Shown: positions 19,400-34,800, counted from the stretch's first letter. The stretch: DNA of 64,000 bases from Macrobrachium rosenbergii (GCF_040412425.1 NC_089741.1:44214358-44278357), one strand, 5' to 3'. The notes: a model not told the origin generated them from the sequence alone. Numbers and translations are program-made.

Positions 19400-22300
19400 A
19401 AGTGAAGAATAGAAGAGCATACAAATACACTTTTATTTACATAGCAAATACAAAGAGAACATAATTCTTGCAAATGTCTCCACAAAAGAAAAAATGCCTA
19501 TAGGAGTTAATGATCATTGGTTAAAACATAGTCAAGTTCCAGCTAGGGATATAATGTTTATATAAAGTAGTAAAAAAAAAAAAAAGCATGGTACAATAAC
19601 AATACTGTATATAAAAGATTAATGGCAATAGGATGTTCTATTGGAATGGGGAAACTGTTAGGGTACCACTCCCTAAAACTGAAACTGGTATGCTTTCCCA
19701 GCAAGACTGACTACTGCAGTGGCACAAGACCAAACCATAACTATGTCTATGGAGACCTATCCTCAATATCACATACACAGTACAATCATGTGCGTTATTT
19801 ATACCTACTGATAAGTTTCTTTTTCATTATGCTATCTAAGTTCCATACTCCTGAAAACAGTACAATTCAGGAATCTACATCACACTTTTCTTAAAGCATA
19901 TTTAAAATGTCTCTAAATCACTGTTTACAAGTTCTTGAAAAAATCATATGGGTAAGAAATTGGAAAATTTTAAGGAACAATGATGACTTTAATGTCCTAA
20001 TTAACAAGTCATGGATGAATTCCTCTTCAAAGCTATTAGTAAGTTTAAATGCCTGCTGAAAATTGTAGCAATAGTAGAGAATTAAAAACGTGAAAATTTA
20101 TTCTTAATATTAAGACTCATATAGTCGTCACTCATCATATTAAAAAAAATGAAGTCCAGCTCAAGTATGATCAAGGGGAAAATGCAGTTAATGTGATGGC
20201 AATGATAGATAGAAAATAAAAAGTATTATAACAGGTCTAAAGAGACAAATTGGGGTTTAGAGAATCATAATAAAACAACATGCTCAAATTGCATGACATT
20301 CCACAATAGGAATGCTCATCATCATCACACAATGGGAGAGAATGCAATACAGCACAAAAATAATTTTCATTACAAAAGAGAAAGATTAAAAATATGAAGT
20401 GAATGATAAACATACTGTACACATTCAAATATGTTACAGTACTGTACATGCTAAACACCCTCAGCATTTCGGGTATACCCAAGTGAATAAATGTATTATT
20501 TACACAACAGCTTTACAAAAGCTCCTGCAGAAGACTTCACAACATAATAAAAACATTACTTTGCATAACATATGCAAAAGAAAATAAGAAAAACAGTATC
20601 TCCCACACAAATGCCTTTTGTATAATTAGATAATCAAGTTTTACCAAACTCAAAACCCTTGACTGCTCAGCCTGAAAAGCCATCAAAAATGACTGGTAAG
20701 TGAAAAAATAAAAGTATGGCCATCAAGAAAGCAACTTCCTACATGCAACTACTAAGTACCTGGAAGATCTGTTCGACACCTTAACCTTCAAACCTTGAGA
20801 GCTCAAGGTTGAAATTTCTAGCAGCCCACAATATGAACAATAAAATGGGAATGCCATCAAGATAAAATTCTCTTATAGTACTGTAACCCTTTGAGATTCT
20901 GTGGGGGCCACAAAGCTGGTGGCAAATTACACTGATTAACAAACACATATTTCTCTTTTAAAGTTTGTTGTAAGTTTTTCATGGCATAATGCTGGCAATG
21001 GTGTCATTTTGAAGCCAACAAAATCAAGCCTTGAAAAGACCAGCTGAAGTTCGAAAAAATTATCCACAGCCATTTACAGGGAGCAAATGTCAAGGGTTGC
21101 CATTTGAATGACTGCAAATAATATGATCAGAATCTCACAGGGTTAAAATATGAATTTAACATATTGACCTCAAGTCACTGAAATGATGAAATGTGCACCA
21201 AGCACACACACACAACAAATTCATGATTTCTGCTTGACACAGTTATCTTGTTCCATGTTCAAGATCAACTGATATCTAATTTTCTTGTAGATACACTAAG
21301 TTATTCTTCATAACTCCAAAGTACTTCCATTCTCATCGCCAAATATGTAAAATTTGAAATAATTTTCATGTTCATTGTGCATAACACACTTTTACTCATG
21401 CCTTAATGCCATACAGTGAGTGCTGATTACCTGATTAAAACCAACATCTGCACTTGACCAAGTTCCTGGGCTATTGGCTGCCACATACATCACCACACAT
21501 ATCATACAAAACAATACTGCTTAAGCTGTAAAAATTTCCTGCTTTCACTATTCTGGTAGCAATTTAAAATCCTACGCATTTAGATAAAACTATAGTTATT
21601 TTCCTGTCAGCTACTTTTGCCAGGCTAGATTTATCAATGCCCTAATAACTAATGGCAATCCACTCTTACTTCGTTCCTATAACACCGTACAAATACCAGA
21701 AGAGAACAATTTGGCCACTTGTGTTTTTTCTTTTTTAAAATGGTCAAACCTTTTAATCATTAAGAGATTTGAAAACCATGAACTAACTAATCTACACATT
21801 GCTTTACTCAGCGTAAATAAATTATCAATATGAAAAAACTGGTTTATGCATTGTTAAAACAATCAATGCTTTATCTTAATTTTGCTTACTCTCATCACCA
21901 TTCAATAACAAACCAATGATGATGATAATTAAAACAAAGACATGTGCTAAGAGACTTTATAGCAATGGTTCAAAATAGTTACGTTCCATATATAAAAACC
22001 CTCTTACTTTACTTGTGCCATTACACATAAAGTGTAAAACAGAGCACAAGGCTCCCATTCAAAAACAAATGAAGTGATTGCACTGGGTGAGCCCTCCCCA
22101 CCAACAAAAGGGCTCTTTTGTCTAAGCTGCCATACTTATCACTTTCTGTTTAGGATAGAGAGACTGGTGTCCATATCATAGACAGAATTATTCTTACTGT
22201 AAACTGCTACTTTCAGAGAAAGCAATACAATAAGAACTGCAGCCCACTCCAAATGAAAATAAGGTCTTGTGTACATCCTCCATACCTAGGCAGAGATAGA

Positions 22301-25300
22301 GCACTTCTGCTCCCTGGCAGACACACTAAACAACGAAACAGGAGCTGAGACAACAGTAAGAAAAAGTAGCTGTAACATGGATGAAATGGAGATAGCCAGA
22401 CTACTGGTAAATAAAAATATCCCGTTAGTAGAGAGAGAAAAGTCTTGCATCAGGTACGTATGGCCTGTACTGCTCTAAGCAGCAGAAACATGGACACTGA
22501 CGAGGAAAATGGAGGAATTTTGAAGTGTGACCACAGAAAGCTGAGATTCACAACCATAATACAGTGGGAGAGACTCTCTTAAATTATTTTTACTCAATGA
22601 TCTGGTCACACTTTTCAATTATAATACGAATGAAGTCTACTGGAGTGATGTGTTACCAAGAGACCGAAAGAAAAAACTGAGCTCTCAAAGATCAAGATGG
22701 TTTTGAAACTTGTTGAGAAGGGGTGCAGAACTATTGATCAAAAGAGCCATAGATACAGATACAGCAGCAGCAGGGCAAAGACCTGTAGGAAGACCCAGGA
22801 AAAAAGAGGACAAGTGAAAACGTAGGTCTGATAAAGAGTTGAATCAGAAAGACAGAAGAGGAAGGAGAGAACTCTTCATTCTATAACGGGAAAGTTGCTG
22901 TAAAAATGTTTATGATAACCACATTAAGAAGGAATGAGGTCAGTGATCAATAAAATAGTTCCAGCCTACTTCTACTGACAGTCCTGAATTTGCTCTTGCT
23001 GGGCTTCAGCATAACCCAATGAAACTGGACTCTGGGATCAAACCCTGCAATTAAAGGTTGTCAAAGATTTCTTGAACTCACTTGCTACTCCTGATGTTAC
23101 TGGAAAGCATGAACTCTCTTGATTATACCACCAGTATTAGCGAATTACCTCTTGGAGAGCATCCTAGTCAAATAATGAACACTCTCACCCAGTTCTGCCC
23201 AAGCCTCTTTGGTCATAAATGGAACTTACTGTTTAAAAAGAAAACAAACAGCCAAGTGCCCAATATCTCCAACTTTTAAGTCCAAAAAGATTAAATAATT
23301 GCTGGAGTCGGTCTTCCTCATCTTATAAAACCTGGCCCAAATTGCCCCAGATGAAGAAATGCATTCTGAGCCTGGAGCATTCTTACCTTTCTGGAAAAAT
23401 ATATTCAAGATTGCCAATCTTGAGAAAAGCTCACAAAGTTACCACATGGCTTCATCCAATACCACAAAATGCAAATGCAATCATAGCACTATTTGAGAAT
23501 CCATTGCTTGCTGTAGGTCTTGGTAATGCTAGCATTACAAAAAGAGCAAAATGCAATTCCAAAAACACTTTCTAGCAACAAAACTCAACAGAGACAAATT
23601 TAAGTAGGGAATTTAGCTGGGGTTATAAACAGATAACATTTTACCCCACGCTACTGAAATTAAGTTCACCTTACTTTTCAAAGACAATCAATAAATAAGA
23701 TTGTTTTACAAAAACACAGGGAATACTGGAATAAAAAGCAAGACAGTGACAGGAAGAAAGCGTGGGGGTGACTGGTTACACTTCTTTGCAGTACCAAAAC
23801 TGTGCAATGTAGCATCATGAGGACTACTCTTGTGGCAGAAGGGCTAACCCACTATAATCAGTGTTTTTCTTATTTCTAAATAGAAATTCAATACTATTCT
23901 TTACCACTAACAAAACATTATGTTAAAAATATAACGTGGTTTGTTTGCTTAATGGACACAAATATGCACAAAAATTTCAATTAAAACTATTACATCAACT
24001 CTGTAAAACAATCAAGATGAGAGATTACATTACAAATAAAAAAAAACATACTGTGTACTACAGTATACTAATAATGGATAGTAAAAATGCCTCCTTTTCA
24101 AGGTAATATAGTACTTTTAAGCACATACATATTTTGATTCCAAAAGTTAAGTGAATGTACAATCTTGGACATATATAACTATAAAGTACAATGTGCACTA
24201 CTAAAATTCAAGGCCAACTGTCCTGAATACTCAAAGTACCTAGAGAAAAACCCATCTAACAATGGATTACCATGGTGAGTAAAACCACCACAATTCACAT
24301 TAGTCAGTATTCAAGAATGGTCTTTAAAGTCATCAAGTATCATTTCCTTTCAAACAATGCTGAGGATGGAAATATTCTTTTTCCTAGAACTTTTAATCAA
24401 TACAAATAAATGAGTTCATGAAAAAATTACCTTTACTTTTAAACCAACAATAAAGCACTACCCAAAAGAACAAAAAGAAATGCAGTTCACTTCCAGACAC
24501 CACAGAACTTCACGTACCACATGCAAATGGTTGGAAAAACCAATAATTTCCACTTGTATAATGAGATAAAGACTGAAACGGAAAAAAAATATACACTAAA
24601 TACAAGACGAGAAGTGCCAAAGCACCTTTAATCCCAAGTTTTGAAGTGCTACTTGACAAGAAGAGAACAGAAGTAAAAATATGGGTGTGAAAGAGGTGGG
24701 AACAGCAAAGAGGTAGCTCGTTTTTAAAATAATGTTCAAAAGCCCACATAATAAAAAGATTAGGAGGACAATGGTGAAACACACCCTTCTGAGGAGCTAC
24801 ACCAGTTGCATTAATACAGTTACCACTGCAGAAGAACTTTGGATTCAGATAAAAATAAAAGCAAAAGAGCTTTCACAACAGGCGAGTAAAACATTCTGAA
24901 AAAAGAAAAAAAACTCATTACTCTAAAAATTACATTAGAGCCTTTATGCCATTTAGCCATCTGTACTGGAAATCAACATGTGCTTCGTTTCAGAATTTTT
25001 CTCCTAGTTACATTACCATTATAAATTCCTATGGGAGATAGGAGTGTAAGCCTGTGTGTTTCAAAAGTCACCTCAATGTCAGAAAAACGTACTGAAACTG
25101 TCTTGGGTACACACTCATGCAAAAGGTCTGACACAATTCACGTAAGCAAAATACAAAATCAAGACTAATGATGTGTCAGAAGGAAAGTCTTTTTTTATAT
25201 ATATAGAAGAAATACAAACATATGAATGAAAACAAGAGAAAACAAATTTTCAGGAGAATCACAGTTTGTAGCAACTGCCCTGTTATGACGGCAAGAATGC

Positions 25301-27250
25301 ATTTGTTTGCATTATTTCGGATGGCCATAATGAGAATGTTACAATGATGTTTCATCCGTGGTGATATCCATTAAAAAAATCCACCTGATGCAAGGCAGGA
25401 ATAAAATGTTAGTGCCTTTCAAATCAACCTCAACACAAAAAAGTAGAAATAGAAACCCTCAATAATATAAGGGTCCTTTAAGGTCATTCTGAGTAAATTA
25501 CATTTCAAGACAAATTTGCAAGCAAAAACCTTCCAAATACAGGGTATATTTACTTACCATCATCTCACAATGTCTTGTTAATAAATGTTTTCACAACAAT
25601 GCAGGTTTTAAAATAAAGATACATATTTCTTTTCTGTAGAGATCTGAATGTTAAACATGAATTATATTAATAACAATAAAATACATTCATAAGGTGACAC
25701 AATGAGACAACACTTTCAGTAGTCTCTGTCACCCATGGGCTAAAAAATAAAAATACAGGACATACAAACAATGAAGAACATATTCAAATTGCAACATTGT
25801 GCATATTTCTTATTTATTACTCATTAAATTTTAGGGAATAATCAACTTGATTCATTTCATACCACAGGTTGTGATGTGATACACTGTCACAACAAGGTGG
25901 CTTATCCTATACCAAAACAAAAATCACACTTGAATACTAGGAAAGGGATTACCCTCTTGGTAATCCTAAAAGAAGTAGGAACAACAAAAGCATCAGACCC
26001 ATTAGAATTCTTCTTTGTCAAATACTAATGGGCAACTATGACACAACAAAAATTTTTTTCACTTCAGAAAAAGTAAGGGAATAGTTATCAATACGAAAGA
26101 AGTTTTCAAATTAGTAACGAGCCATAAAATTTCTATAAAAAATATAAGAACATTACCACAGCACATTCTAGGGTCTATCTCACAGTGAGACATAGGGCTC
26201 ATACCCTCAAAACTATTACGATAAAACACAGCAAATCCAGCACCACCGTAAAACAAAAGAGAGTGAGTCGAACATACCAAACTTCCAACCATCTGATGCC
26301 TTACATTTAAGGAATAAGCTTCTTGAAGTGTGAACTTGTATACTGATCTCCAACCAAAACTTAATTTTCTGAAAGATAAAGCAACTTATATTTGTCTATA
26401 CGTACTGATAAAAAATTCTGGCAACACCCAAGCCAAGGTACTGCTTTAATACTTACAACTAAAGCATGTGGCAATGAAAGTAATGAAAATAACTGAAAAA
26501 TCTAGTCATGAACACAAGAAAAATCACTGCAAGTGTTTAGAGCAACAGAATCACAAAACTTTAACTGGACAAAAAATACCGGTAATTCAATAGTAACCAA
26601 AAAATAAATGATCTGGATAAAAATATACCTATGTACAGATATCTCTTAAAAGCAGAATCAACTTGGGGTAAATCATCAAAATGAAAAGTTTGTGCACTTT
26701 AATTAACTCTGTGTGCAATCCAATTATTCCACTGAATTAGAACGATTAAAATGACTGGAACGAAAAACTTGATCCATGTTCCAATCACTTATACTGGTGC
26801 CTTTTTTTGTGAATTACATTTTTTTGGCAGTACAGTGACAGCAAAAAATGCTGCCTATTAGTAATTCTCAATTAATGGATAAAATCAGTATATTTACGAA
26901 GACTCTCAAGTCAATTTCTGGTTCCTCTACATGACGAAACTCTATTAGATAATTAAGAACCCTATAATCTGTAGTCTAAAAAACTAAAACTAGCCCTTCT
27001 TAAGCCATTAAGCAAATGTGCGCTAACTTGCAGATGCTGAAATACACTTTGTTCTATATTATCTTCTTAAACTCTGTTATTTTTCTTTGAGTAATATATT
27101 TATAAAACAAAACAAAAACTATCACCTTTCCAATGACATTAGCATAAGCTTAGATGGAGAAGCACAAAAAGTGAATCACTTTTTCAAAAGCAATATATGA
27201 ACTCTTCAAAATGTTCAAAAATCAAGTGCAAAATTGATTTATTTAGGTAA
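19400..27250 (-). other. Probable 3' UTR and downstream region of AMFR
   Basis: This stretch is A-rich on the plus strand (T-rich on the AMFR sense strand) and has no coding exons. Minus-strand AATAAA signals include one at 27243-27238, eight bases after the AMFR stop, and one near 19437-19432. The only recognisable insertion is the degraded LINE fragment near 22.4-22.96 kb. The true 3' end is unknown. Confidence 0.3.
22440..22960 (+). mobile_element. LINE reverse-transcriptase C-terminal remnant
   Basis: Across frames the plus strand reads ACTALSSRNMDTDEENGG, CDHRKLRFTTIIQWERLS and, further on, GRPRKKEDK and ITTLRRNEV. This matches the order of the YGAETWTLT, DCRMLRY and GRPRKTW blocks of LINE RT C-termini. 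It lies in the region between the two genes and is non-functional. Confidence 0.55.
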
Positions 27251-27467
27251 CTACTCATTTTCTGAGACTGCCACAGTCTCCAATGATGTTCCATCACCCA
27301 AAGATTCCTTTGCTTCTTCACACTCATCAGGCTTAACTTTGGTGACAAATCGTCGACGTGCTATTGACAGAAGTGCGGTTTTCCTTTGTGCTAGCATCTG
27401 CTCTCTTTCACGAGGTGACTTGCTGAATCTTCCCCCTACGCCTGACAGCCCAACTCCACAACCACTC
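27251..27467 (-). CDS. AMFR: AMFR last coding exon (VIM helix)
   Basis: Seventy-one residues and TAG. It encodes GCGVGLSGVGGRFSKSPRER then EQMLAQRKTALLSIARRRFV. This aligns with the human VCP-interacting motif RFSKSADERQRMLVQRK. The tail is short and acidic and ends SENE. The acceptor is tattgacag. Confidence 0.95.
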
Positions 27468-28808
27468 CTGTCAATAAAAAATCTTTTAGAAAAAACCATG
27501 GCGCTTTATCAGACTGCATTCTACTCTGAAAACAGAAATCAAGAAAAATACTGAACTAACAAAAACTAAATTTTTTTCAATGAAAGCCCATCACTCTCAT
27601 ACAGCCCAAATTTGTAGTCTGAATGGCTCTGATTGTGCAGTCTTTTATCTGATAAACAGGTGAGTGGTATCCACATGCATCACACTCACCTTCAAGAAGT
27701 CATTAAACACTTGCCTCCTTTTTTGTGTCATTTGGATATGTGGCTGTGAGATATAATTATGTCCTGTGGACCCATGCCGTCACTGGTCTAAGAGTCCAAC
27801 TAAAAATGGAGAAATGGTGGCCTGGCTAGAGTACAGAGCCTTAAATTCAAATACTTCTGGTTGAAGTACAGTCGTCCCTTGTCTGTCGTAGGGGTTAGGT
27901 TCTAGAAGCCCCAGCAATACGCAAAAATCCGTGAAGTAGTGACCTTATAAAGTAAACTCCTCAGATTTGGCGGGGATGCGCACTGCACCCGCTCCCCGCA
28001 AATAGCCAAAACTCCGAATACTTAAAACCCTAAAAACACTTTAGAACTGCCTATTTTGATAGTTTAAAATAAAAACCCTCCAAAATGCTTACACCTGAGT
28101 ATTTTAATAACACAGATTTATCACAAAAGTGCATTTAGTCATGAAAATGATGTGAAAATAAGAGCAATTAGTGAATATTTCTCAGTAAAAATACATACCG
28201 CGAATGGGCGAATTTTCCACGAATAATGGGTAGGAATGTTCCAGAGAGAAATCCGCAAATACGTGAATCAGCGAATCATGAGACTAAGAATATGGGAGGT
28301 TTACTGTATTCACATTATTATTTACTGTATATGTATATAGGAAGTTTTATAAACCCTCCCCACACTCTTATAACCCTTTCCCACACTGTTATAAACACTT
28401 CCTATGCACTTAAACACCTTCTATACTCTTGAACCTATGTAATAGTTCACAAAACAGACCATCAACAGTGATAAAAATTCTCTTTTGTATGTAGAACATG
28501 TTACAATGATTTACTAATTTTCATATACTAATATTAATGTAAACATCTTAATATGTTATTTCACTTACAGAATCCATTTAGTATACTGAACTACTATTTT
28601 GATCTGTTATCACTGTAATATGCATAAAAAAAAAAAATTGTCCCATATTTCTAATGTTTATGTTCTGAGAATCAGTTGACTTAAGCTGCTCATTACTACC
28701 AAACAAATTAGGAAAATAATTTTTTAGTTGCTAAAGGAAACGAATTTATTAATGGAATTATTTTTAATTTTGTGCATAAAAGTTTATGAAACACTAACTC
28801 ATGTTTCA

Positions 28809-28883
<75 letters not shown>

Positions 28884-31800
28884 TGGTGTTTACTACATAT
28901 AAACGAAGTCTCAGCACAATAGCTTGGGACGGGGCTAAGTCTTGACAAGCTGGGGATGAGAGAATATACAGTAACCTAGAGTTGCCATGTGATGAAGCCT
29001 TGATTTTAAATATTTTTACAGTGATTAGAGATGAAACATCAACAGTGATAAAATATTTTCTTGTGTACTATTATATGTGTGATTATCATAGGGTTAACTA
29101 CAGTACTAAACTTGTACTGAAGCATGGTTCAGTAAATCAGAGAAAGAAAAAAATATGGCAACACGAACCTACGGTACAAAATGTTAAAGATGTAGACGCA
29201 ATGTTTTTTTATACATATATTACGATAATAATAGATCAATATAGTTTATTCTGTAAGTGAAATAGTTTTATTTAAATTTTTTTTTCACTAAAAGACTGTT
29301 TTGAACTGGGGTGTTTACGTACATTGGTAAGCTGTTTTGTGATTTTGTTGAATTTTAATTTAGCATTCTATATATTTTTTGCTGTTTGCATTAATATTAA
29401 TATTTGAACATTAGTAAATAATTTCTTTATCACAAAAAAGTATTTAGTCATGCAAATAAAAATTTTAAGCTAGAAAATGCTTATTTTACCACAATAATAA
29501 TAATAAATAATCGCAAAACCCTGCGATACAGCGAAAAATCTGTGATACAAATTTAGATATATTTAATTAAAAAATCTGTGATGTAGTGAGACCACGATGA
29601 GTGAACCGCAATATGGCGAGGGAAGACTATAACTGCTGACACCAACTGAAGTAAGACCAAGACTTTGGCTGAGAAGCAGATTTGAAAGACAATGAAACAG
29701 ACAAGGACAGAGAACCCTAAAGATAGCAGCTTTGGTAGCAGTAGAAGTAAACTTCACCAACCCATGGACTAAACCCTCTGGGAGTAAGTTAGGCTCCAAA
29801 GAACCACAAAACCATAGAGCCTAGAGTCTGGCACTAGACAGACCTGAAAGGTCTTAAAATGGCCCATCCCTCTCCGTCATTATCACATTCACCAGCAGAT
29901 CAACTGTAATTAATGTCAAGAGCAGAACTTCATCAGAGGGAAAGGCTGAAATGAAGGGTCAGGGCCACATGCTCCACAGAAAGTGACATGTCACCACTGA
30001 AAACCCTTTCTTGCCGAGTCAACAGGGACACACTTTTCCTGCTGAATTGGCTACAAGGTAAGAATACATTTGTATGTGGAGAGTGGTGGCCCTCCATAAT
30101 AAAAGGAGACCAGCTGATGGGTTATTGTTCATCAGAAAAGAACTCACCCCAAAGAGAATCCACTCCAAGTTCAGAAGTAAGATCAACTTCCTGCAGAAAC
30201 ATTTGAAGGTGTTCTACTCCTGAGGGGAAAGTGTGACTGGCTAAGGTTTATCACGTCTGTCGCTATCATGTGTTTCCTGGACTGGGAGTCACAGTCCTGT
30301 ATCTTGTCGTATCTCCTTAACCTCTGGTTTATTAAGTAGAACAAATGATGGGAACCCATAGGTCTGGGGAAATTTTACTCTAGGTATTGAGGCTAATTAC
30401 AATTCCTGGGTTTGACATGAAAAACTCTTACTTACCAGATCTCTAGTGATCTCTTCACCCTTCTTTCAATTATTATCCTACTTTACTCAAAATATTGTCA
30501 CTGCTTCAGCATAGCATCTCCTTTTATAGAACAGACTAGTACTCAACCTAAACTGAGTAGGGTACTGTTACCATAAAATGTAAAAAAAAATTGTAAAAGG
30601 TCACATTTCTCTATGAAGCTTAATGCTAATAAAAAATGTACCTATGGGCAACCATGAAACATCAAAATGCTTACATGAGGCATCTTAATGTATTCTAGGC
30701 TATAAATAACAAAGCAATCTAATTTACCCTTCAGACTCGGTGTCACTGGATTCTTCTGAAACACCAGACTGACTATCAAGAAAGAGAGGCTTCAGGGACA
30801 TGCTTGATGGCGGTATCACTGGAGCATCAACAAAATTTTCCTCTTCGTCTTTGGAATCATCATCTTCTTTCAGTAGGTTCTGGCTATCTTCTTCAAGGTT
30901 GATGCCAAACAAGGAGCTGAAAAATGGTAAATGAGTAGCGTATAATACAACAATATAGTCAAAGTTTTCCATGTAGCCAACTGGATGTCTGTTTATCTTC
31001 AGTTTAAACTTATGATTAGAGTCTCTCCTTTCAGTAGAAAAGCAAAGCAACATACTGTACAGTATACATAATGATTAAGTCCCTCTTGAACTGTAACCTC
31101 ATGTACCTAACTTGCATAACAACGAGAAAACAAGGAAACAAGAGGAAGCAAAATGACTGGGGTCTTAAAAGGAAGTATAAGATAGACCTGCTCTTGAGAG
31201 ATTATAATTGGGGAAACAATCTAAAATATAAATTAAGAATTCCAGATTGTTCACACTAAAATGTTAGATTCAGCAGACTATGAGGTGCAACCAGGCTACA
31301 ATGGAAGGCAGGGTGAATGATTCTCGCTGGTAAAGGTAAATAGAACGGTGGTTGACAAAGTTCCCATAGGATATAGGGGTCACCGTTGGGCATACCTGTG
31401 ACTGTGATATATTCTCAACATCAAAAAATACCCACAGGGTATGAACGAAGTAAAAGCTGACTGGAAATGGGTACTCATAATGAGGGGAAGTGAATTCATA
31501 GCATAAAATGACCCAGAAACCATCATTGGAAATAGGAATGAAGCAGATGTTATGCTGTCAACAACACTGCATTCAAAGTAATTTAATAAAAACTTGAGCC
31601 GCATTCATAGAGAGGAGTGAAGCTATAAGCATAAGGAGAGAGTCTGTACTCGTAAGACGCATTAGCAGTGAGTAGAGACTAGGAATAACATAAACATGCA
31701 CACACATACACACACACACACCACCTCCTTCAATCCAAGGACTGGGGAGGAAAGGCCATCAAAGCTGAGAGTATGGAGAGAGTTTAAACAGAGGATGGGA

Positions 31801-34800
31801 TGTTTCAATAACATATTGATTAGGCTATCGCCTAATCCATGCATGACCCAAATCAAGATTAGAGATAAAAAAAACAAACAAATATGTCCCCCTGGCGTGT
31901 AATGGAGAGATCTCATATATCAAACAAAAATGATCCGACACAATAAATGGGTAACAAATTCTCAGACATAGCGCATCAACTGATACATGTCAATCTTTAC
32001 AGAGAATCCATACAGCTACATGGCATTTCTTCCATTTCCACAGCCTATAAATCCAAAAATATGTTGTACAGATTTTTAGTCTTTGTTCAAAATATAATAT
32101 GAGAAATTCATTTCTTTTAGTCTTTGTTCAAAATTTAATATGAGCAATTCATTTCTGAAACAATACAGGAATAGAAGTAGAGATTTGTTCAGTAAACAAA
32201 CAACATAATGCTAGTTTTCATAAAATCTTCCTCAACTACAAGTATGCAATGAGAGTTTGAGTGCAGTTTTGTAGTGTTACCAAATTGTTAAGAACTAAAT
32301 TGTTATGAGAAAAAACACCGTTATATGTTATGGCAGTAAATGATTCAAGTACTTCTCAAATCAATTTTGTTGTCATTTATTTCTCAAAAGATTTTTTGAA
32401 GAATTTATGGATATTTACAGGGGTGATACAGATAGGCACCAGAAGGAGTTGCCCTGTATATAGGCAACTTGGCACACAGTCAGAATAGCTTATGATACGT
32501 ACAGTTTTCGAAATAAAGAAATGCATGTAGCTATATATATTTCATGTAGCTTTACAAATAACTTTACATCAATGCTTATCTCCTTTTAATTATTTTGCTT
32601 AATAAACAGCTTCCTCTCTGGAACTTTTTGCAGTGATTGAAATTTTGGCAAAGAATTCAAAGCCTGTCCAAGTCAGCAGCAGTTATGGACCGAACATATT
32701 ACACCTAAACCTATCACTATTTGACTGATGGTTCTGAGAGCATAAGTGTAAGAAAGAGAAAAAAATCAAGATTCGTACCTGAACTATCATGAGTTGAAAA
32801 CATGGGTGGTGGATTAACCATTCGTTGCTCTAAAATATTATCAATTGTTAGTTCAAGAGAATGTGTGTGCCGGAGATCTTCTAAAATATGAGCATATAAT
32901 ACATCTGGGAACATCTGTTGTACCTGCAAAATGGAAAAACCAAATGAAATAAATTTTCTTTCATGCATATAAAAGTAAAAGACAGCACTACACTTTGATT
33001 AGCCAATAAATTACTTTTGGCACTATTCCTTAGAGTAACAGTGAAAAAATTTTATTATAACAATTTACAAATAACTCTAGATACAAATTTTTCGAATTAT
33101 CTGTTTTTTCCCAGGTATAAAAACTGGAGCCTTTCGCATAGGAGTATTCCCCAGGGAAACCTCAGAGCTACAGTACCCTTACAAGGGGTGATAAAAGTTA
33201 AAACGGCAGCTAAAACCTGGTCAATATTAACTGATGGGTTCAGATTATAGCTTTACCACCACACACCAACAATATCCCCCTTCTTGAAAAGTTGAGTGGA
33301 GAGAGTCTCAGCTTCTAAGACGAAGCTCTAAGATAAGAAGATTGATTATGTAGCATACCTGCTTGTGTGCATCATCATTCCAAGAGAAGCCAAAATAGAA
33401 GGGGTAGGAGGTGGCAAGTCAAGCAAAACCCTTGGATCTCACCTGGGAAGAGACCAGTATGCACACGTCAGGCCTTTATTTGTGGAGTCTACAGCATACT
33501 CTGGCTTGCCATCAGAAGGGAGTTAAAAAAAGTTAAGTATACCTTAGTTTAACCATACCACTGAGCTGATTAACAGCTCTCCTAGGGCTGGCCCGAAGGA
33601 TTAGACTTATTTTACGTGGCTAAGAACCAACTGGTTACCTAGCAACGGGACCTACAGCTTATTGTGGAATCCAAGCCACATTATACCGAAAATGAATTTC
33701 TATCACCAGAAGCCAATTCCTCTAATTCTTCATTGGCCGTCGTGGAGAATTGATCGTGAGGCCCAGCAGGAGTGCTAGCCGAGAACGTGCCAACCCGCCC
33801 AGTGAGGAACGTGAGAGGGAGGTATCCTGTCAACCACCTTCCTGCAAATAACCCCCTTAGACCAAATCAGAGGTGCATGCATGGAGAGAGCACAGAGAAG
33901 TTTGGAGGTTTGGGGAGGAAGGAACTGAAAGGATTCGGTGGTATCAAAGGGCAGGTATTCTGTCCTAACAACACTGGTGAACGCTGTTTAGCCTTACTCT
34001 TATTCTTCCCTAACCTTTTCCACTAAGAAGGGGACTAACCTAATACTCAGCAAGTCAAGACTGTACGTCCTACGCAGAATGAACAAAATCTGTGGGAATC
34101 CAGACACAAAAGGACATGAAGCAACCACATGCTCACTCACATCCTTAACATTTCCACTGTTCACTTTTTAGACACATCCATGATACAAACCACAGTAATT
34201 CACCATACATAAAGTAAAAATGATATTTTCATAATAAAATTAAGTTTCATATATACTTATCAAGTAATTACATAGCTAAGGTTTCTGCTCGTGTGGCAGC
34301 CTCTTATAAAATTCGCAGTAGCACTTCTATTGGTATGTGAGATGGGTTCCCCCACTCACCCATCTACCACCACTTGACTACTAGGTTACCATGTTTCAAC
34401 AACCAATTCCAGTCTGCCACTGAGGAATACTCCCACATAAAAGGCAATGATTAGTATTCCTATGGGAACAAATATAACTTCAATAAAAAGCTGATACCAG
34501 TTTCATGTCTGAATGTCTTGGACCTTGGAGCTTAATCTGAACAGAAGAGCTTCGTACTCTACCTGTCTGGCTAAGTTATCAAGTTGAGAAGTAGATGCTG
34601 GCTGGGAATTCGCTTGATGATGGCGGGGTAGTTGTGTGTGATTCTGCTCAACGCTAAAACTTGGCAGCCAAGATACATATCTCCAGCCAGCAGTACCTGG
34701 AGAACCTTCAGGAGCTGCCGGAGAAGGAAATGTACCTCCATTACCCCCGTGAGATACATCGCCTCTATTTTCATCCCTCAAGAGTGGATTTTCCTCTCCC

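Noticed and set aside
31391..31435. Candidate for the missing AMFR exon, with a good donor (cacag|gtatgc) on the minus strand
   Set aside because: One acceptor choice gives the right phase, but the encoded peptide is hydrophobic and unlike the acidic, Ser-rich linker expected there; the segment looks like ordinary intron or repeat.
32455..32489. Another candidate for the missing AMFR exon on the minus strand
   Set aside because: Its length is 3n+2, which does not repair the phase, and it has no similarity to AMFR.
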